From assembly GCA_017311185.1 (NCBI GenBank), contig JAESUZ010002606.1, positions 186,001-250,000 on the forward strand: a stretch of 64,000 nt of DNA, given 5' to 3'. Each line of letters starts with the position of its first letter. The first letter of the stretch is position 1. Below, in pieces: positions 32,590 through 44,929 of this stretch. This DNA comes from Proteles cristata cristata (taxonomy: Eukaryota > Chordata > Mammalia > Carnivora > Hyaenidae). The position numbers were made by a program, and so were the translations under genes. A model generated the notes under the pieces. It was not told the DNA's origin, ran no database searches, and saw only the letters and a list, made by a program, of their open reading frames with translations.

Positions 32590-32910
32590 GTAACAGCTAC
32601 CATTTAATAAGTGCCTACTGTTAATGCATTTCTATTAATCACTTATGTATCATGCTCGATACTGAGAATCTATTATGTTCCAGGAGCTTCAGAGGAGACA
32701 CAGAGAAGCTTCAGGTTAGACTTCCAGGTGCCGGATACTGCTGGACACCTGTAATAACACTAATAATCTTCACGATATCCCTGCAGGGCAGATGATACTG
32801 TACTCAGTTCACAGATGAGGAAACTGAAAGGTTAAGTTACTTGCCTAAATTCACTAAATGATGAAGCCAGGATGCAATACCAAACCTGTCTAACTCTAAA
32901 ACTCATGAAC
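32590..32910 (+). mobile_element. MIR element(s)
   Basis: ACCATTTAATAAGTGCCTAC at 32600, then CAGTTCACAGATGAGGAAAC, TGAAAGGTTAAGTTACTTGC and GAAGCCAGGATGCAATACC. Confidence 0.75.
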
Positions 32911-34135
32911 TTCACAGGGGCTTTATCTACCTCCTCTTCTCGTAAATGGGCATAATAATTAATGATGAATGGGTCAGAGCTTCCTGCAAGCAACAGGTCA
33001 ACTTAATGTCGGCACATTTGAAGGGAAGAAGGAAAACATACCAGAGATGTCTTCCAACACACAGGTCTATCATGTACATAAATGAGGGGATAGCTAATTC
33101 TTTCCTCTTGGTGGAACCCTCAGAGGACGAAAGGAGTAATCAGCATCTCCCCAGCTACATGCCTGCTGCCAGTTTCAGGCATGTGTGGTTGGAGTCAACA
33201 TCCAACAAACACTTGTCTCTATTCCTGAAAAGGGGTAACATGTAATGATGGGCAATCTTGGCAGTTTGCAGTTACCATGTATTTAAAACATTGTATTAAT
33301 TACCTATGGCTTTAGGATATTCATGTGGAGACTTTCTTGCACATTATAAACAGAGAACTGCCACTGTTACCTTTTAAGACACCACAAACACAGGTGTGGT
33401 AGATGGCAGGCACAAGGAAAAAGAAGAAAGCAGTGAATTAATACAATGCAAATACCACTTGTAGAAAATACAGGAACTACGTTCACACTAAGGCAGAGAA
33501 ACGTAGAAATGTTTCAACAGGAGTAGGAAATCCTTTAAAACCCAGAGAGGGGAAAAGTGTAGCCATTGTAAGTTAAAAATAAGGTTGGATTTTTTTTTTT
33601 GTCTGTTTAGAAGAACAGAATTTTAAAAGGAAACAATCCCAGTAATTATTTAGTCCAAAACCCTCAATTTTCAGGATGGGAAAACTAAGAGACTTGTATA
33701 AGCTCACAGAGCTAGTCAGCAGCAAAACTGGTCCTAGAAACCATATCTCTTCTATCAAATGCTCAGGACATGAGTTTCCCAACTCACCTGACTATTTCAC
33801 TGGGGATACTTAGTAATCTTGATAGAGACTGTCAGGTGGATCACTGGGAAATTGTAGGAATTAGGGCATGAACCTCTAAAATGGTCTTTCTGCCTTGAGA
33901 CCCTTCCAGAAAGCTACTAGGTTTTTTTTCTTCCACAATACCTACTAATGCCCTTCTCTTGATAAAATTATGTCATGATTGCAAGTTCTGCCCAAATTTG
34001 TTAGTATGAAATGTGGTGAGTATGAAACATGATTCAGAATCTCACCTCAATCTACTTTGCCACATTCATCTCTAGCCCCTTGATTCACATGTTCTAAGTA
34101 CATCAGCTTTTGAGGGGAGGGGGAACAGTGATGCT
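32911..34135. other. Intron 1, mostly unassigned
   Basis: 33620-33770 (TTTTCAGGATGGGAAAACTA, CACAGAGCTAGTCAGCAGC) is MIR-like. The remainder, including an open frame at 32946-33245 without recognisable domains, is unassigned. Confidence 0.4.
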
Positions 34136-34139
34136 TTTT

Positions 34140-34445
34140 TCACCCCCTATTTCTCTGTAAAGACCTGCTCTGTCACATTTACCATACTTCCTTCTCATTT
34201 TTCAACTCCTGACTCAAAGCTCACCGCTTCTCTGAGAGATGTGGGCCCGCCCAGTTAGTCATGGTCTCCTAGGCTGTCCACAAGCCAGTGCATCCCATAG
34301 TAACCTCATTTATCATAGTGTATTTCAATTTCACCTGTTTCACTTGTTCTGGGCAGAGACCACTTTTTATTTAGGCCTAGTGCCTAAAACAGATCTCCCA
34401 GAGGAAATACTCAATAAAAATTTGCTGAACAAATGGACTGGGTAA
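34140..34445 (+). mobile_element. L2 LINE 3' relic
   Basis: Ordered L2 landmarks ending in GTTCTGGGCAGAGACCACTT, GCCTAGTGCCTAAAACAG and CAATAAAAATTTGCTGAACA. Confidence 0.7.
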
Positions 34446-34449
34446 ATGA

Positions 34450-35488
34450 GGAGTATGGGTAAGATAAACAGAAGCAAAGCAAGGGAAGCACGGAGAGAGG
34501 CACCGTGGAACTGAATATACAGAAAAGAAACTGACTACACAAATGACTTCCTTGAAACCCTGCAGGTCTCAGAGCTGTGGCTTTTAGAGCAAACTGTTCC
34601 TTACAACATCCCTTTCATATTTGGTTTTTCTTTTAAGTATGCTTTTAGAGATTAAATTTTATTGCCTGTTGAATTCTGATTTTATATTGGGATAGGAAGG
34701 AAGGCTTGGGTTTTTCAATTCTACTTTGAATACTGCTGGTTAGCTTAAGTAAATTTGACTTAAGGTCTGCTATTCAAAAGCCAAGATAATCAAGTTCCTG
34801 AAGGCATATCTTAGAAAACTTTCTCCAGTGCCTCCTCCACTTCACGTGCTATGTACACAGAGCCAACTCTCCAAACTTACTGATTAGTTGGGAGAAAATG
34901 TTTCTTCGTCATGATTCCTAAGGAGATCAAGGACTCTCTAAAGGAGTCCCATGAGAGAATGACTGAAGCAAAATTACCTACTTCTTTATAGTTTCTGCAG
35001 TAAGATTGAAATTTAGAGAGTACATAAATTCTCTACACCTGTTCCCTATTTATCATCCCTTCTTTAATTCATCGTTTATATATTCATCAAACATGAAGAG
35101 TCACTATAATAAAAGGATTTGAAAAATGTTATGAGAACCCAGAGGACAGAATTAACATTCCTAGAGAGGTAAATTAAACTAGGGCACATATCACAAAGGA
35201 GGTAATATTTGTGTGAGAATGACCTATTGTGAGGTCAGTGACAAAGTAAGTGGGTCCCATGCATGTTCAGAGCGAAAGGCACTGTACAGGTGTGTGTACA
35301 GGCACTGATACAAAGAAAGGAAAAGTACCTGAATCTAACAGAAGGACTGGTTAAAAGGAAAGTACACAGCGAGTATCACAGTAAAGCCTTTCCTATTCAA
35401 AGACAGTGTGATGTGAGAGCCATGTGATTTCAAAGAACTCACTTAATCTTGAGCGTTAAAAGAGACTTTAAAAAAAACCAATAGACAT
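34450..35488. other. Intron 1, unassigned
   Basis: 35150-35330 (AAAGGAGGTAATATTTGTGT, GCATGTTCAGAGCGAAAGGC) may be a reverse L2 relic. Otherwise nothing recognised. Confidence 0.4.
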
Positions 35489-35699
35489 GGGGTGCCTGGT
35501 TGGCTCAAGTTGGTTAAGCAACCAACTTTGGCTCAGGTCATAATCTCACATTTGTGAGTTCGAGCCCCATATCAAACTCTGTGCTGACAGCTCAGCACGT
35601 GGAGCCTGCTTCAGATCCTGTGTCTGTCTCTCTCTGCTCTTCCCCCTCTTGAACTTGGTCTTTCCCTCTCCCAAAAATAAACAAACATTAAAAAAAAAA
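35489..35699 (+). mobile_element. Diverged CanSINE
   Basis: GGTGCCTGGTTGGCTCAAGT head, GAGTTCGAGCCCCATATC B-box region, A tail. More mutated than its neighbours. Confidence 0.9.
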
Positions 35700-35954
35700 G
35701 AAAAGAAATTCAGTAGTTTTAAATTTTGCTCCTTCCAGTTCTAGAAATTTCAAAGTGATACAACAGAGGTAGGGTAAGGAAGAAGGAAGGAGGAGCACTG
35801 GGAGAAGATATCAAGTTCAATGAAGGTAGCTCTTTGTTTTTGTGTTTTGCATACTGAGGCTTCTCTATAATACTTTATCTGATGATTTTCTAAAAGAAAA
35901 AAAAAAAGAAAGAGTTAAACAGCATACTGAATTCCATCCCCTTCATTTTATTTT

Positions 35955-36170
35955 ATTTTTTTTAATGTTTTATTTATTTCTAGGAGGGAGAGAGAGAGAC
36001 AGCATGAGCAGGGGAGGGCCAGAGAGAGAGGGAGTCACAGACTGAAACAGGCTCCAGGCTCTGAGCTGGCAGTCAGCACAGAGCCCGATGCGGGGCTCGA
36101 ACCCACGAACCTTGAGATCATGACCTGAGCGAAAGTCGGACGCTTAACCGACTAAGCCACCCAGGCACCC
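35955..36170 (-). mobile_element. CanSINE (CTTAGTCGG subfamily)
   Basis: The reverse strand reads GGGTGCCTGGGTGGCTTAGT; flanked by near-identical CATCCCC(C)TTC repeats. Confidence 0.93.
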
Positions 36171-36229
36171 ATCCCCTTCTTCATTTTAGAAGCAATTAAA
36201 GACAAGCCAAATAGATTAAGTAACTTGCC

Positions 36230-37320
36230 AACATCACAGAATTTAAAGAACAAAGTATGTCATGCTAATGATTTTGGATTTCACTGTGCAAGTCATAGGG
36301 AGCCAGTATTTGAAACACAATATATGTTCCAGCTAGAGACCCAGATTTGGCAGTCACCAAGGACTAGGAGTAGGTGTCTTGATGTCAGTGAGTGACTTTA
36401 TCCAGGGAAAGCATATATAAGAAACAGGAGAAGAATCTGATCTTTTAAGGGCAGAGGAAGATAATTCTGAAAATATAGCAACTGAACCAGACTTGAGTAT
36501 TCTTGAGACAGGGACACCGGTTATGAAATGACTGGCATAATTCAGACAGTGTGAATTTGAATGCAGACAATAGAGATGAGACATTTCCAAGGTAGAATGG
36601 ACAGCATTTTCTGATCAGCTAAATGCTGATGAAAGAAGAGCATCAAGATTGGTTTCTATTTTGGGTGACCGTAGGGTGGTAATATTAACCAAGACAGGAG
36701 CTCTAAGAAAGTAGAAATCTGGATATTAGATTTGGGGGGTGGGCAACAAAATGTTCCATTTTCAGCTTACCTAATCTGACATACCTATAAACACACACAA
36801 GTGGAAACATCTAAGAGACAGTAAGGATTCTGTCCAGGCTGCAGACCCAGATTTGACAGTTCTCAGGGATTGGGAAGAGTTTTACACATGTCAGTGAATG
36901 ACATTATCCATGAAAAGCATGTACAGGAAACAAGAGAACAGCAGAAAAGAGGTCAAGAAAAAGGAGAAATTTGGATATAAAGAAAGTGTTTCAAAGAGAT
37001 GATGGTCATAATTGTCAAATGTCACATAAGTCAAGACTAAGCCACTGGTTTTGGCAAACTGCTTAAGAGCAGTTTCAGTGCAGGGAACTGGCTATAAAAG
37101 TCAATCTGAAGTAAACGAGGCAGTAACTGGGAGGTGAAGTGTAGGTGACTCAAAAGGACAGAGGAAAAAACGGCCAGAGGAGAGATAAGAGGCTTTAGAA
37201 AAGAGGCAAGGTTATAAGGCTTTCCTTTTAGATGGGAGAACAAAACTATTTTTAGAGGAAGAGGGAGAGATTTAATTTCCAAAAGGAGGAGGAAAGGAGG
37301 TTACCTAATAATGGAAGCTG
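36230..37320 (-). mobile_element. L2-like LINE, reverse, with internal duplication
   Basis: The + strand shows the reverse complement of L2-type wording: GTGTCTTGATGTCAGTGAGT, AACATCTAAGAGACAGTAAG, AATTGTCAAATGTCACATAA and AAGAGCAGTTTCAGTGCAGG. One segment occurs twice about 505 bp apart (about 36330-36440 and 36836-36946). Confidence 0.6.
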
Positions 37321-37468
37321 GAGTCCAGAGAAAGTAGACAGCTCTAGAGTATAAAGCAAGAACATGGGGCAGACAGTTCTGGCTCTGGGAATATAGGACA
37401 GGAAAGATACACAAGTATCTTTATATATAAAATATATATAATTTTGGAAGCAAAAGGAAAAGGAGTTG

Positions 37469-37672
37469 GGGGGCACCTGAGTGGCTCAGTCGGTTGAGCG
37501 TCCGACTTTGGCTCAGGTCATGATCTCACGGTTCGTGGGTTCGAGCCCCGTATTGGGCTCGCTGCCGTCAGCCTGTCAGCACAGGGCCCACTTTGGATCC
37601 TCTGTCCTCCTCTCTCTGCCTCTCCCCCACTTGCACTCTCCCAAAAGTAAATAAATATTAAAAAAAAAAAAA
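37469..37672 (+). mobile_element. CanSINE
   Basis: Flanked by a perfect 17-bp duplication, AAAAGGAAAAGGAGTTG (37452-37468 and 37673-37689). Confidence 0.95.
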
Positions 37673-37689
37673 AAAAGGAAAAGGAGTTG

Positions 37690-37999
37690 AGAAAATACAG
37701 CTTTTCTTTACAACCCTTTTTCTCTCTTCTCTTTGGCCCACAGTCCTAAGGGGAAGGCTGAAAACAAACTCTTGGATCTCCTGGACCCCCAGGTGTCTAC
37801 GCACAAATTTCTCTTCTCTTCAAGCAACAAAAGAAGGTCACATGCAAATAGGTTTGTTTCTATGAATCAATTAGATACGTGCATTTCAGCTTGTGTTCAA
37901 TTAGCTTATACCTTACAGACAGAAACATGTTACATGAAGGAATGTGGGAGAGAAACATCCTAGGCAGACGTAATTGCATGTGCAAAACCAGAGTGAAGA
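37690..37999. other. Intron 1, unassigned
   Basis: A short open frame (37733-37963) has no recognisable domain. Nothing else seen. Confidence 0.4.
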
Positions 38000-38216
38000 T
38001 GGGGTACCTGGGTGGCTCTATCAGTTAAACCTCTGACTTCAGCTTAGGTCATGATCTTGTGGTGTGTGGGTTCGAGCCCCGCACTGGACCCTCTGCTCTC
38101 AGCACAGAGCCTGCTTCAAATCCTGTCTCCCCCTCTCTCTGCCCCTCCCCCATTCATATTCTCTCTCTCTCTCTCTCTCTCCTCTCAAAAATAAACATTA
38201 AAATAACTTTAAAAAA
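38000..38216 (+). mobile_element. CanSINE
   Basis: GGGGTACCTGGGTGGCTCTA head, GTGGGTTCGAGCCCCGCAC B box, CT-rich end and A tail. Confidence 0.92.
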
Positions 38217-38287
38217 CAAAAAGCAGAGTAAAGACCGTGGGCTGGGAAAATAGGTAGAAGCTTATTGATATGAAATAGTGAAGAGCT

Positions 38288-38497
38288 GGGGCGCCTGGGT
38301 GGCTTAGCCGGTTAAGCATCCGACTTTCGCTTAGGTCATGATCTCGCAGTTCGTGGGTTCGAGCCCTGCGTCGGGCTCTGTGCTGACTGCCAGCTCTGAG
38401 CCTGGAGCTTATTTCAGAGTCTGTGTCTCCCTCTCTCTCTGACCCTCCCCTGCTCACGCTGTCTCTCTCTCTCTCTCCTAGAAATAAAAAAAAAAAA
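38288..38497 (+). mobile_element. CanSINE (CTTAG subfamily)
   Basis: Flanked by a perfect 15-bp duplication, AAATAGTGAAGAGCT (38273-38287 and 38498-38512). Confidence 0.95.
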
Positions 38498-40290
38498 AAA
38501 TAGTGAAGAGCTTAACAACGCAAAGAACTGTAACAATAGCAGTAAAAGTAAGTATATAATAATAATACACCGCAAACATACATGAAAGGCCCACAGTTAA
38601 TATAATCCTCAACAGGGACAAACCGAGAGCTTTCCCTCTAAGGTCAGGAACACCCTAATCTCAGCAATCAGACACTTAAAAAAAACAAAACGAAAGGCAT
38701 ACAAATTGGCAAAGAAGTCAAACTTTGTCTTCACAGATGACATGGTACTTTACATGGAAAACGTAAATGACTCCACCAAAAAATTGCTAGAACTGGTACG
38801 TGATTTCATCAAGATCTCAGTATATAAAATCAATGTACAGAAATTGGTTGCACTTCTGTACATCAAAAATGAAACAGCAGAAAGAGAAATCAAGGAATCA
38901 ATCCCATTTACAATTGCACCAAAACCCATAATATAGCTAGGAATAAATCTAACCAGAGGTAAAAGATCTGTACACTGAAAACTATAGAAAGCTTATGAAA
39001 GAAACTGAAGAAAATACAAAATAATGGAAAAACATTCCATGCTCACGGATTGGAAGGACAAATATTGTTAAAATGTCAATAACTATCCAAAACAATCTAC
39101 ACATTCAGTGCAATCCCTATCAAAAACTACATCAACGTTCTTCACAGAACTAGAACAATCCTAAAATTTGTATGCAAATAGAAAAGATCCTGAATAGCCA
39201 AAGCAATCCTGAAAAGGAAAACCAAAGCAGGAGGCACCACAATTCTGGACTTTAGGCTGTATTACAAAGTTATAATCATCAAGACAGAATGGTACTGGCA
39301 CAAAAACAGACACTTAGATCAATGGAACAGAATAGAGAACCCAGAAATGGACCCACAAACATATGGCCAACTAATTTTTGACAAAGCAGGAAAGAATATC
39401 TAACGGAATAAAGACAGTCTCTTCAACAAACGGTGTTCAGAAAACTGGAGAGTGGCATGTAGAATGAATCTGGAGCACTTTCTTATACCATACACAAAAA
39501 TAAATTAAAAAACAGATGGAAGACCTAAATGTGAGACAGGAAACCAAACCACCAAAATCTTACAGGAGAAAACAGGCAACAACCTCTCTGACCTCAGCTG
39601 CAGCAGCTTCTTACTAGACATGTCTCCAGAGGCAAGGGAAATAGAAGCAAAAATGAACTATTACGACCTCATCAAGATAAAAAGCTTCCACACAGCAATG
39701 GAAACAACAAAACTAACAGGCAAAGGATGGAATGGGAGAAGATATTTGCAAATGACATATCAGATAAAGGGTTAGTATCCAAAATATAAAGAACTTATCA
39801 AACTCAATACCCAAAAAACAAATAATCCAGTATAGAAATGGGCAGAAGACATGAATAGACACTTCTCCAAAGAAGACATCCAGACAGCCAACTGACACAT
39901 GAAAAAATGCTCAACATTTCTCATCATCAGGGAAAATACAAACCAAAACCACAGTGAGATACCACCTCACACCTGTCAGAATGGCTAACAGTAACAACTC
40001 GGCAACGACAGATGTTGACAAGGATGCGAAGAAAGAGGACCTCTTGCACTGCTGGTGGGAATGCAAACTGGTGCAGCCACTCTGGAGAACAGTATGGAGG
40101 TTCCTTAAAAAATTAAAAATAGAACTATCCTAGGACACAGCAATTGTACTACTGGGTATTTATCTAAAAGATACAAAAATGCTGATCTGAAGGGGCACAT
40201 GCACCCCAATGTTTAATGCAGTGCTATCAACAATAGCCAAATTATGAAAGAGCCCAAATGTCCATCAGTTCATGAATGGATAAAGTTATA

Positions 40291-40354
40291 GTGTGTGTGT
40301 ATGTGTGTGTGTGAAGAGAAGATAGAGTGTGTATACACATACACACACACACAC
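40291..40354. repeat. Inverted GT/CA microsatellite in L1
   Basis: A GT-rich run (40291-40313) and a CA-rich run (40332-40354) are complementary over at least 16 bp, with about a 20-base spacer. It lies in the L1 region where carnivoran copies often carry GT/AT repeats. Confidence 0.85.
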
Positions 40355-40502
40355 GATGAAATACTACTGAGGGATCAAAAACAATGATATCTTGCCATTT
40401 ACAACACTGTGGATGGAACTAGAGTGTATTATGCTAAGCAAAATAAGTCAGCCAGAGAAAGACAAACATATGATTTCACTCATATGTGTAATTTATTAAA
40501 TA

Positions 40503-40704
40503 AAATTTTTAATGTTTATTTTTGAGTGAGAAAGAGAGTGCGATTGGAAGAAGGGCACACAGTGAGGGAGACACAGAATCTGAAGCAGGCTTCAGGCTCT
40601 GAGCTGTCAGCACAGCGCCGGACAAGGGGCTCAAACTCATGTATCATGAGATCATGACCTGGGCTTAAGTCGGACACTTAACTGACTGAACCATCCAGGT
40701 GCTA
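40503..40704 (-). mobile_element. CanSINE inserted in L1
   Basis: Imperfect flanking copies: CACTCATATGTGTAATTTA on the left and CACTCTTATGTAGAATTTA on the right, both L1 sequence. Confidence 0.92.
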
Positions 40705-41010
40705 CCACTCTTATGTAGAATTTAAGAAACTCAACAGATGAACAAAGAGGAAGAGAAGAAAAAATAAGATAAAAACAGAGAAGGAGGTAAACCATAAGAG
40801 ACTCTTAAATACAAAGAACAAACAGAGTTGCTGGAGGCAAAGTGGGTGGGTAGGTGGGTTAAATGGGTGATGAGCATTAGGAGGGCACTTGTTGAGCTGT
40901 GCACTGGGTGTTCTATGCAAATGATGAATCACTGGGTTCTACTCCTGAAACCAATACTACACTGTATGTTTACTAACTTGAATTTAAATAATTTTTAAAA
41001 ACAATAATAC

Positions 41011-42153
41011 CACCTAGCTGATAGAAATATAAATTAGCACAACTGTTTGGAAAGCTGTTTGGAGAGGTACTCATTTATAGTCTACCCTTCTCCCAAAAGA
41101 ATTAAAGCTCCTGCAAAATATAAAAAACATTAAATTAAAAAGTAGATGGGTAAATGAAGGTAAACAGAAAATAAGTGATCACTTATGCTTTTAACTTTTG
41201 CATATGTCTGACAGTTTTCATTAATAAAAGTTGAAACAGAAAATGAGTTTTGACCTTCATACATCTGACTTGACCACTAGCTCTCCTTCACTGTTGTCCC
41301 TACAACCACCAGGGCAATTCCTTGACTGCTTTCATATCCACCTCACTATCCCCTCTCCAACTTTATTTCCATACTTCTTGGTGATGTCAATACACACACA
41401 GATGATCCCGGCCACATCTGGCTTCCGAGTGGCTGACCCCTATATTCCAAACATCTTATCCTCTATCTTACCTCAGCCAGGCACTCCCAAGTCATACCCT
41501 AGGCCTTGTTATCACTGAAGACTGCACTCCTCTGTAACCCACTTCAAGCCCCCCACTCTCCCTTCACCAGAGCCTCACTCAACAGCCCACTCTCGTTCTC
41601 AGAAACCAGCAATTCTTTAACCCTACCAGGACGTACAAACTATTGGCCTCAACAACCTTCACTGTCCCTCATTCTTCCTTATGCCCTAATATTCTCCTCC
41701 CTTGGGTCCTAATATCCCTCCTTAACCAAATAATTACCACTATTAAGTAACTCATTGTATACATCCTCAGGTTCATGCTCCTCTCCCTTTATGCTATGCA
41801 TCTGGTAAAATCTCACTGCTATACTATGGCCACACAAATGAAGGTGCTGACGGGCATCACTTTAAACTCCTGACCACTCTTGCCTGCCTGACAAATTCAT
41901 GTTTCCTTAGCCTATCTGCTCCCCTCTCTCTGAAGACCATTTCAACACTCCTCTCCCTCACTCTCCCAGACTTGTAACGAGTATCTTAAAATTATTTCAT
42001 CCAGCTTGTTGCCTTTTGATTTGAAGGCATCTTTTACTATTCCAACCTCTTTATTTTTATACCAAAATTTGTCAATCTTTTCCATCATGGACTACTGATT
42101 GTAGTTATGCTACGAAAGCCCTGTCTCATACCATACACACCAAATATGTATTT
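41011..42153. other. Intron 1, pyrimidine-rich stretch, unassigned
   Basis: 41220-41990 is C/T-rich (for example CACTATCCCCTCTCCAACTT) and carries short open frames (41231-41518, 41506-41712) with no recognisable domain. It is probably an ancient repeat, but I cannot name it. Confidence 0.4.
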
Positions 42154-42167
42154 AAAAATTTGCTTTT

Positions 42168-42403
42168 GGGGTGCCTGGGTGGTTCAGTCGGTTAAGCATC
42201 GGACTTCAGCTCAGGTCATGATCTCACAGTTCGTGGGTTCGAGCCCCGCGTCAGGCTCTGTGCTGACAGCTAGCTCAGAGCCTGGAGCCTGCTTCCGATT
42301 CTTTGTCTCCCTCTCTCTGAACCTCCCCTGCTCACGCTGCCCCACCCTCTCTCTCTCAGAAATAAATAAAACATTAAACATTTTTTTAAAATAAATAAAA
42401 AAT
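42168..42403 (+). mobile_element. CanSINE inserted beside an inverted SINE
   Basis: Flanked by a perfect 14-bp duplication, AAAAATTTGCTTTT (42154-42167 and 42404-42417). Confidence 0.95.
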
Positions 42404-42417
42404 AAAAATTTGCTTTT

Positions 42418-42624
42418 AATGTTTGTTTATTTTTGAGAGAGAGAGAGCACTTGCACATGAGTAGGGGAGGGGCACAGAGTGAGGGGAGACACAGAATCTG
42501 AGCCAGGCTCCAGGCCCTGAGCTGTTAGCACAGAGCCTGATGCGGGGCTCCTACCCATGAGCTGAGAGATCATGACCTGAGCCAAAGTTGGACATTTAAT
42601 GGACTGAGCCACCTAGGCGTCCCC
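42418..42624 (-). mobile_element. CanSINE, older member of an inverted pair
   Basis: The reverse strand reads GGGACGCCTAGGTGGCTCAG. AATATGTATTT occurs both at 42143-42153 and right after its head at about 42629, consistent with it being older than the plus-strand SINE. Confidence 0.9.
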
Positions 42625-42629
42625 TGAAT

Positions 42630-43073
42630 ATGTATTTTTTTTAATTACACATTTAATCTATCTGGATTTTTATTTTGGAATGGAAAGAACAGCTATGAAT
42701 CTAAATTGTTTACTCCTCTACTATCATCACCACTTACAATGTCTAGCATTTTGTGAGACCATTTATGAAATAATTCAGCTTTCCCAATTGATCTAAAATG
42801 CATCTCTTTTCTCATACACTAAGTGTACACATAAGGATCTTCCCATGTACTTTCATATGAAACTTCTAATTATCACAGTATTAGAATACGCAAATCCCTA
42901 TCACCCACTATCATCTTTTTCTATAATTTTCCTATTTTCAGATGCTTACTTTTGATGTCTTTCAGTGGAATCTTAATAATTTAAATCTAGGCACTTTATG
43001 CTTATAGTAAAAAATTACATATTAATTTTACATATTTTTGGTATATAAGAAACCTTTTCATTTTGGTAAATTT
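42630..43073. other. Intron 1, unassigned
   Basis: Includes a possible antisense L1 trace (TTACAATGTCTAGCATTTTG). Otherwise nothing recognised. Confidence 0.35.
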
Positions 43074-43231
43074 TTTTTTAAGTTTTATTTTTATTATTTA
43101 TTTTGAGGGATGGGCAGAGAGAGAGGGAGAATCCGAAGCAGGCTCCGTGCTGTCAGTGCAGAGCCTGACATGGGGCTCCTGAGGCCAAATCAAGAGTTGG
43201 ACATTTCGTCAACTGAGCCATGCAGATGCCC
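43074..43231 (-). mobile_element. Partial CanSINE
   Basis: Reverse SINE lacking part of its middle; flanked by TTGGTAAATTT on both sides (about 43063-43073 and 43233-43243). Confidence 0.85.
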
Positions 43232-43825
43232 ATTGGTAAATTTATATCACAATGAATGTGTCTGGTTAATTTGCCTGCCTGGCCCATGTTTATTTGTCTC
43301 AAAAGAAACACATCAGACAAATTCCAACAGGGGAGCACCCTACAATATAACCAGTAACCTTCAACACGGTCAAAGTCACCCAAAACAGGGAAAAGTCTGA
43401 GTAACTGTTACAACCAAAAGGAGCCTAAGGAGCCATGACAACTAAATGTATTGTGATACTCTAGACGGGATTCTAGATGGGGTTCAGGAGCAGAAGAAAA
43501 GGCACCAGGAAAAAAGTACAGAGAACTGAATAAAGCGTGGATGTTAGCTCAAAATAAATGCAATATATTGGTTAACTGTAACAAATATACCATATTAATG
43601 TAAGATACTAGTAAATAGGTAAAAATGGGTTGAAGGATAGATGGAAAACTCAGCACTAACTGCTCAGTTTTTCTGTAAATTTTAAACTGTTCAAAAAAGG
43701 CAAATACACTGTGTACACATTTTTTCGTAAAAAAGGGAAATACCATAGAAGTAGAAAGCTTCAGGCAGAGTAAAGGTAAAACATGTACCTCTAAATCTGA
43801 CAACATTCATTGAAAACAAAATATC
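43232..43825. other. Intron 1, unassigned
   Basis: AT-rich. Nothing recognised. Confidence 0.4.
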
Positions 43826-43829
43826 TACT

Positions 43830-44400
43830 TAGTGCATTTATAGAAATTTATCTTAAGAAAACAATCCAAAGAAGGAAAACAGAATGTAAAGATGCATATT
43901 ATAGTGCCATCAATACTAAAAGAAAATACAAATAAGGTTACTTTCTCCAATAGAGAAAAAGAAATAAGAAAACAAATTTCACTTAGAATACTACACATCT
44001 ATTACAAATTATAATTTCAAGGCTATAGTAGATAGGTAATATCTATGACATAAAGTAAATTTAAAAAATATAAAATTCTAGAATATGGATACAAATACTC
44101 AAAATTACATATGTACATGTCAAGGATTAGGGAAAAAAAAAACCTCTTAAGGGAAAGGACCTTATCCTTGTGAAGCACCTAAAAGAGTATGACAGAGAAT
44201 AAGTTTAATACATATTCCCAAAATGATGTTTATCACCATTTTGTTTGTAATACAAAAAACTTTAAACAACCTAAACATGTGAAAATATGAGCATGGATAA
44301 TAAATCAAAGTCTATCTACTAGACAAAAACAACACAGCCATTAATACTTATGAAAATTATGGAGTAACACAGAAAACATATCTTCCATGTAATAAGTGGA
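43830..44400 (+). mobile_element. Very old L1 3' relic
   Basis: AAACAATCCAAAGAAGGAAA, TTGTTTGTAATACAAAAAAC, AACAACCTAAACATGTGAAA and CACAGCCATTAATACTTATG follow L1M 3' wording. Confidence 0.6.
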
Positions 44401-44418
44401 CGAAAACCTACACTGACT

Positions 44419-44645
44419 GGGGCGCCTGGGTGGCTCAGTCGGTTAAGTGGCCAACTTTGGCTCAGGTCATGATCTCATGGTTCGTGGGTTCGAGCCCCAC
44501 ACCAGGCTCTGTGCTGACAGCTAGCTCAGAGCCTGGTGCCTGATTCAGATTCCGTGTCTTCCTCTCTCTCTGACCCTCCCCTGCTCACGCGGTCTCTATC
44601 TCTCTTTCAAAAATAAATAAAACCGTTAAAAATTTTTAAAAAAAC
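44419..44645 (+). mobile_element. CanSINE
   Basis: Flanked by a perfect 12-bp duplication, CCTACACTGACT (44407-44418 and 44646-44657). Confidence 0.95.
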
Positions 44646-44929
44646 CCTACACTGACTACAATTATGTAAAAATTATATATATATGTATGTAGTATATATT
44701 CTGATTCAAACGCATTAATATGCTAAAAGCAGTTGACTGAGGCTGAAAGATTGTAAGTGAATTTTTTTCTTTTCTCTAGTTTTCAAGTTTTGTTGTTGCT
44801 ATTTTTTTAATCTCATAGGAACACATATAGCAAAAGGTCAAGTAATTAAAAACAGACCTCAGTAATTCAAAGAAGTCTTTGGTAAATTTACAATTTGTCT
44901 TTCAAAAATTAGTAATGCCTTCTATGGAG

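Larger units (their letters stand above)
38560..41010 (+). mobile_element. L1 ORF2 (reverse transcriptase onward) and 3' UTR, dead
   Basis: 38706-38936 contains the reverse-transcriptase region with FTDDMVLY where active L1 has FADD, then KINVQKLVALLY and a stop. Later pieces give the ORF2 C-terminus and a 3' UTR ending ACTACACTGTATGTTTACTA. Contains a SINE at 40503-40704 and an expanded (GT)n/(CA)n pair. Confidence 0.92.

Noticed and set aside
32946..33245. 99-codon plus-strand open frame
   Set aside because: No domain, no splice or promoter context, antisense in a long intron; length is compatible with chance.
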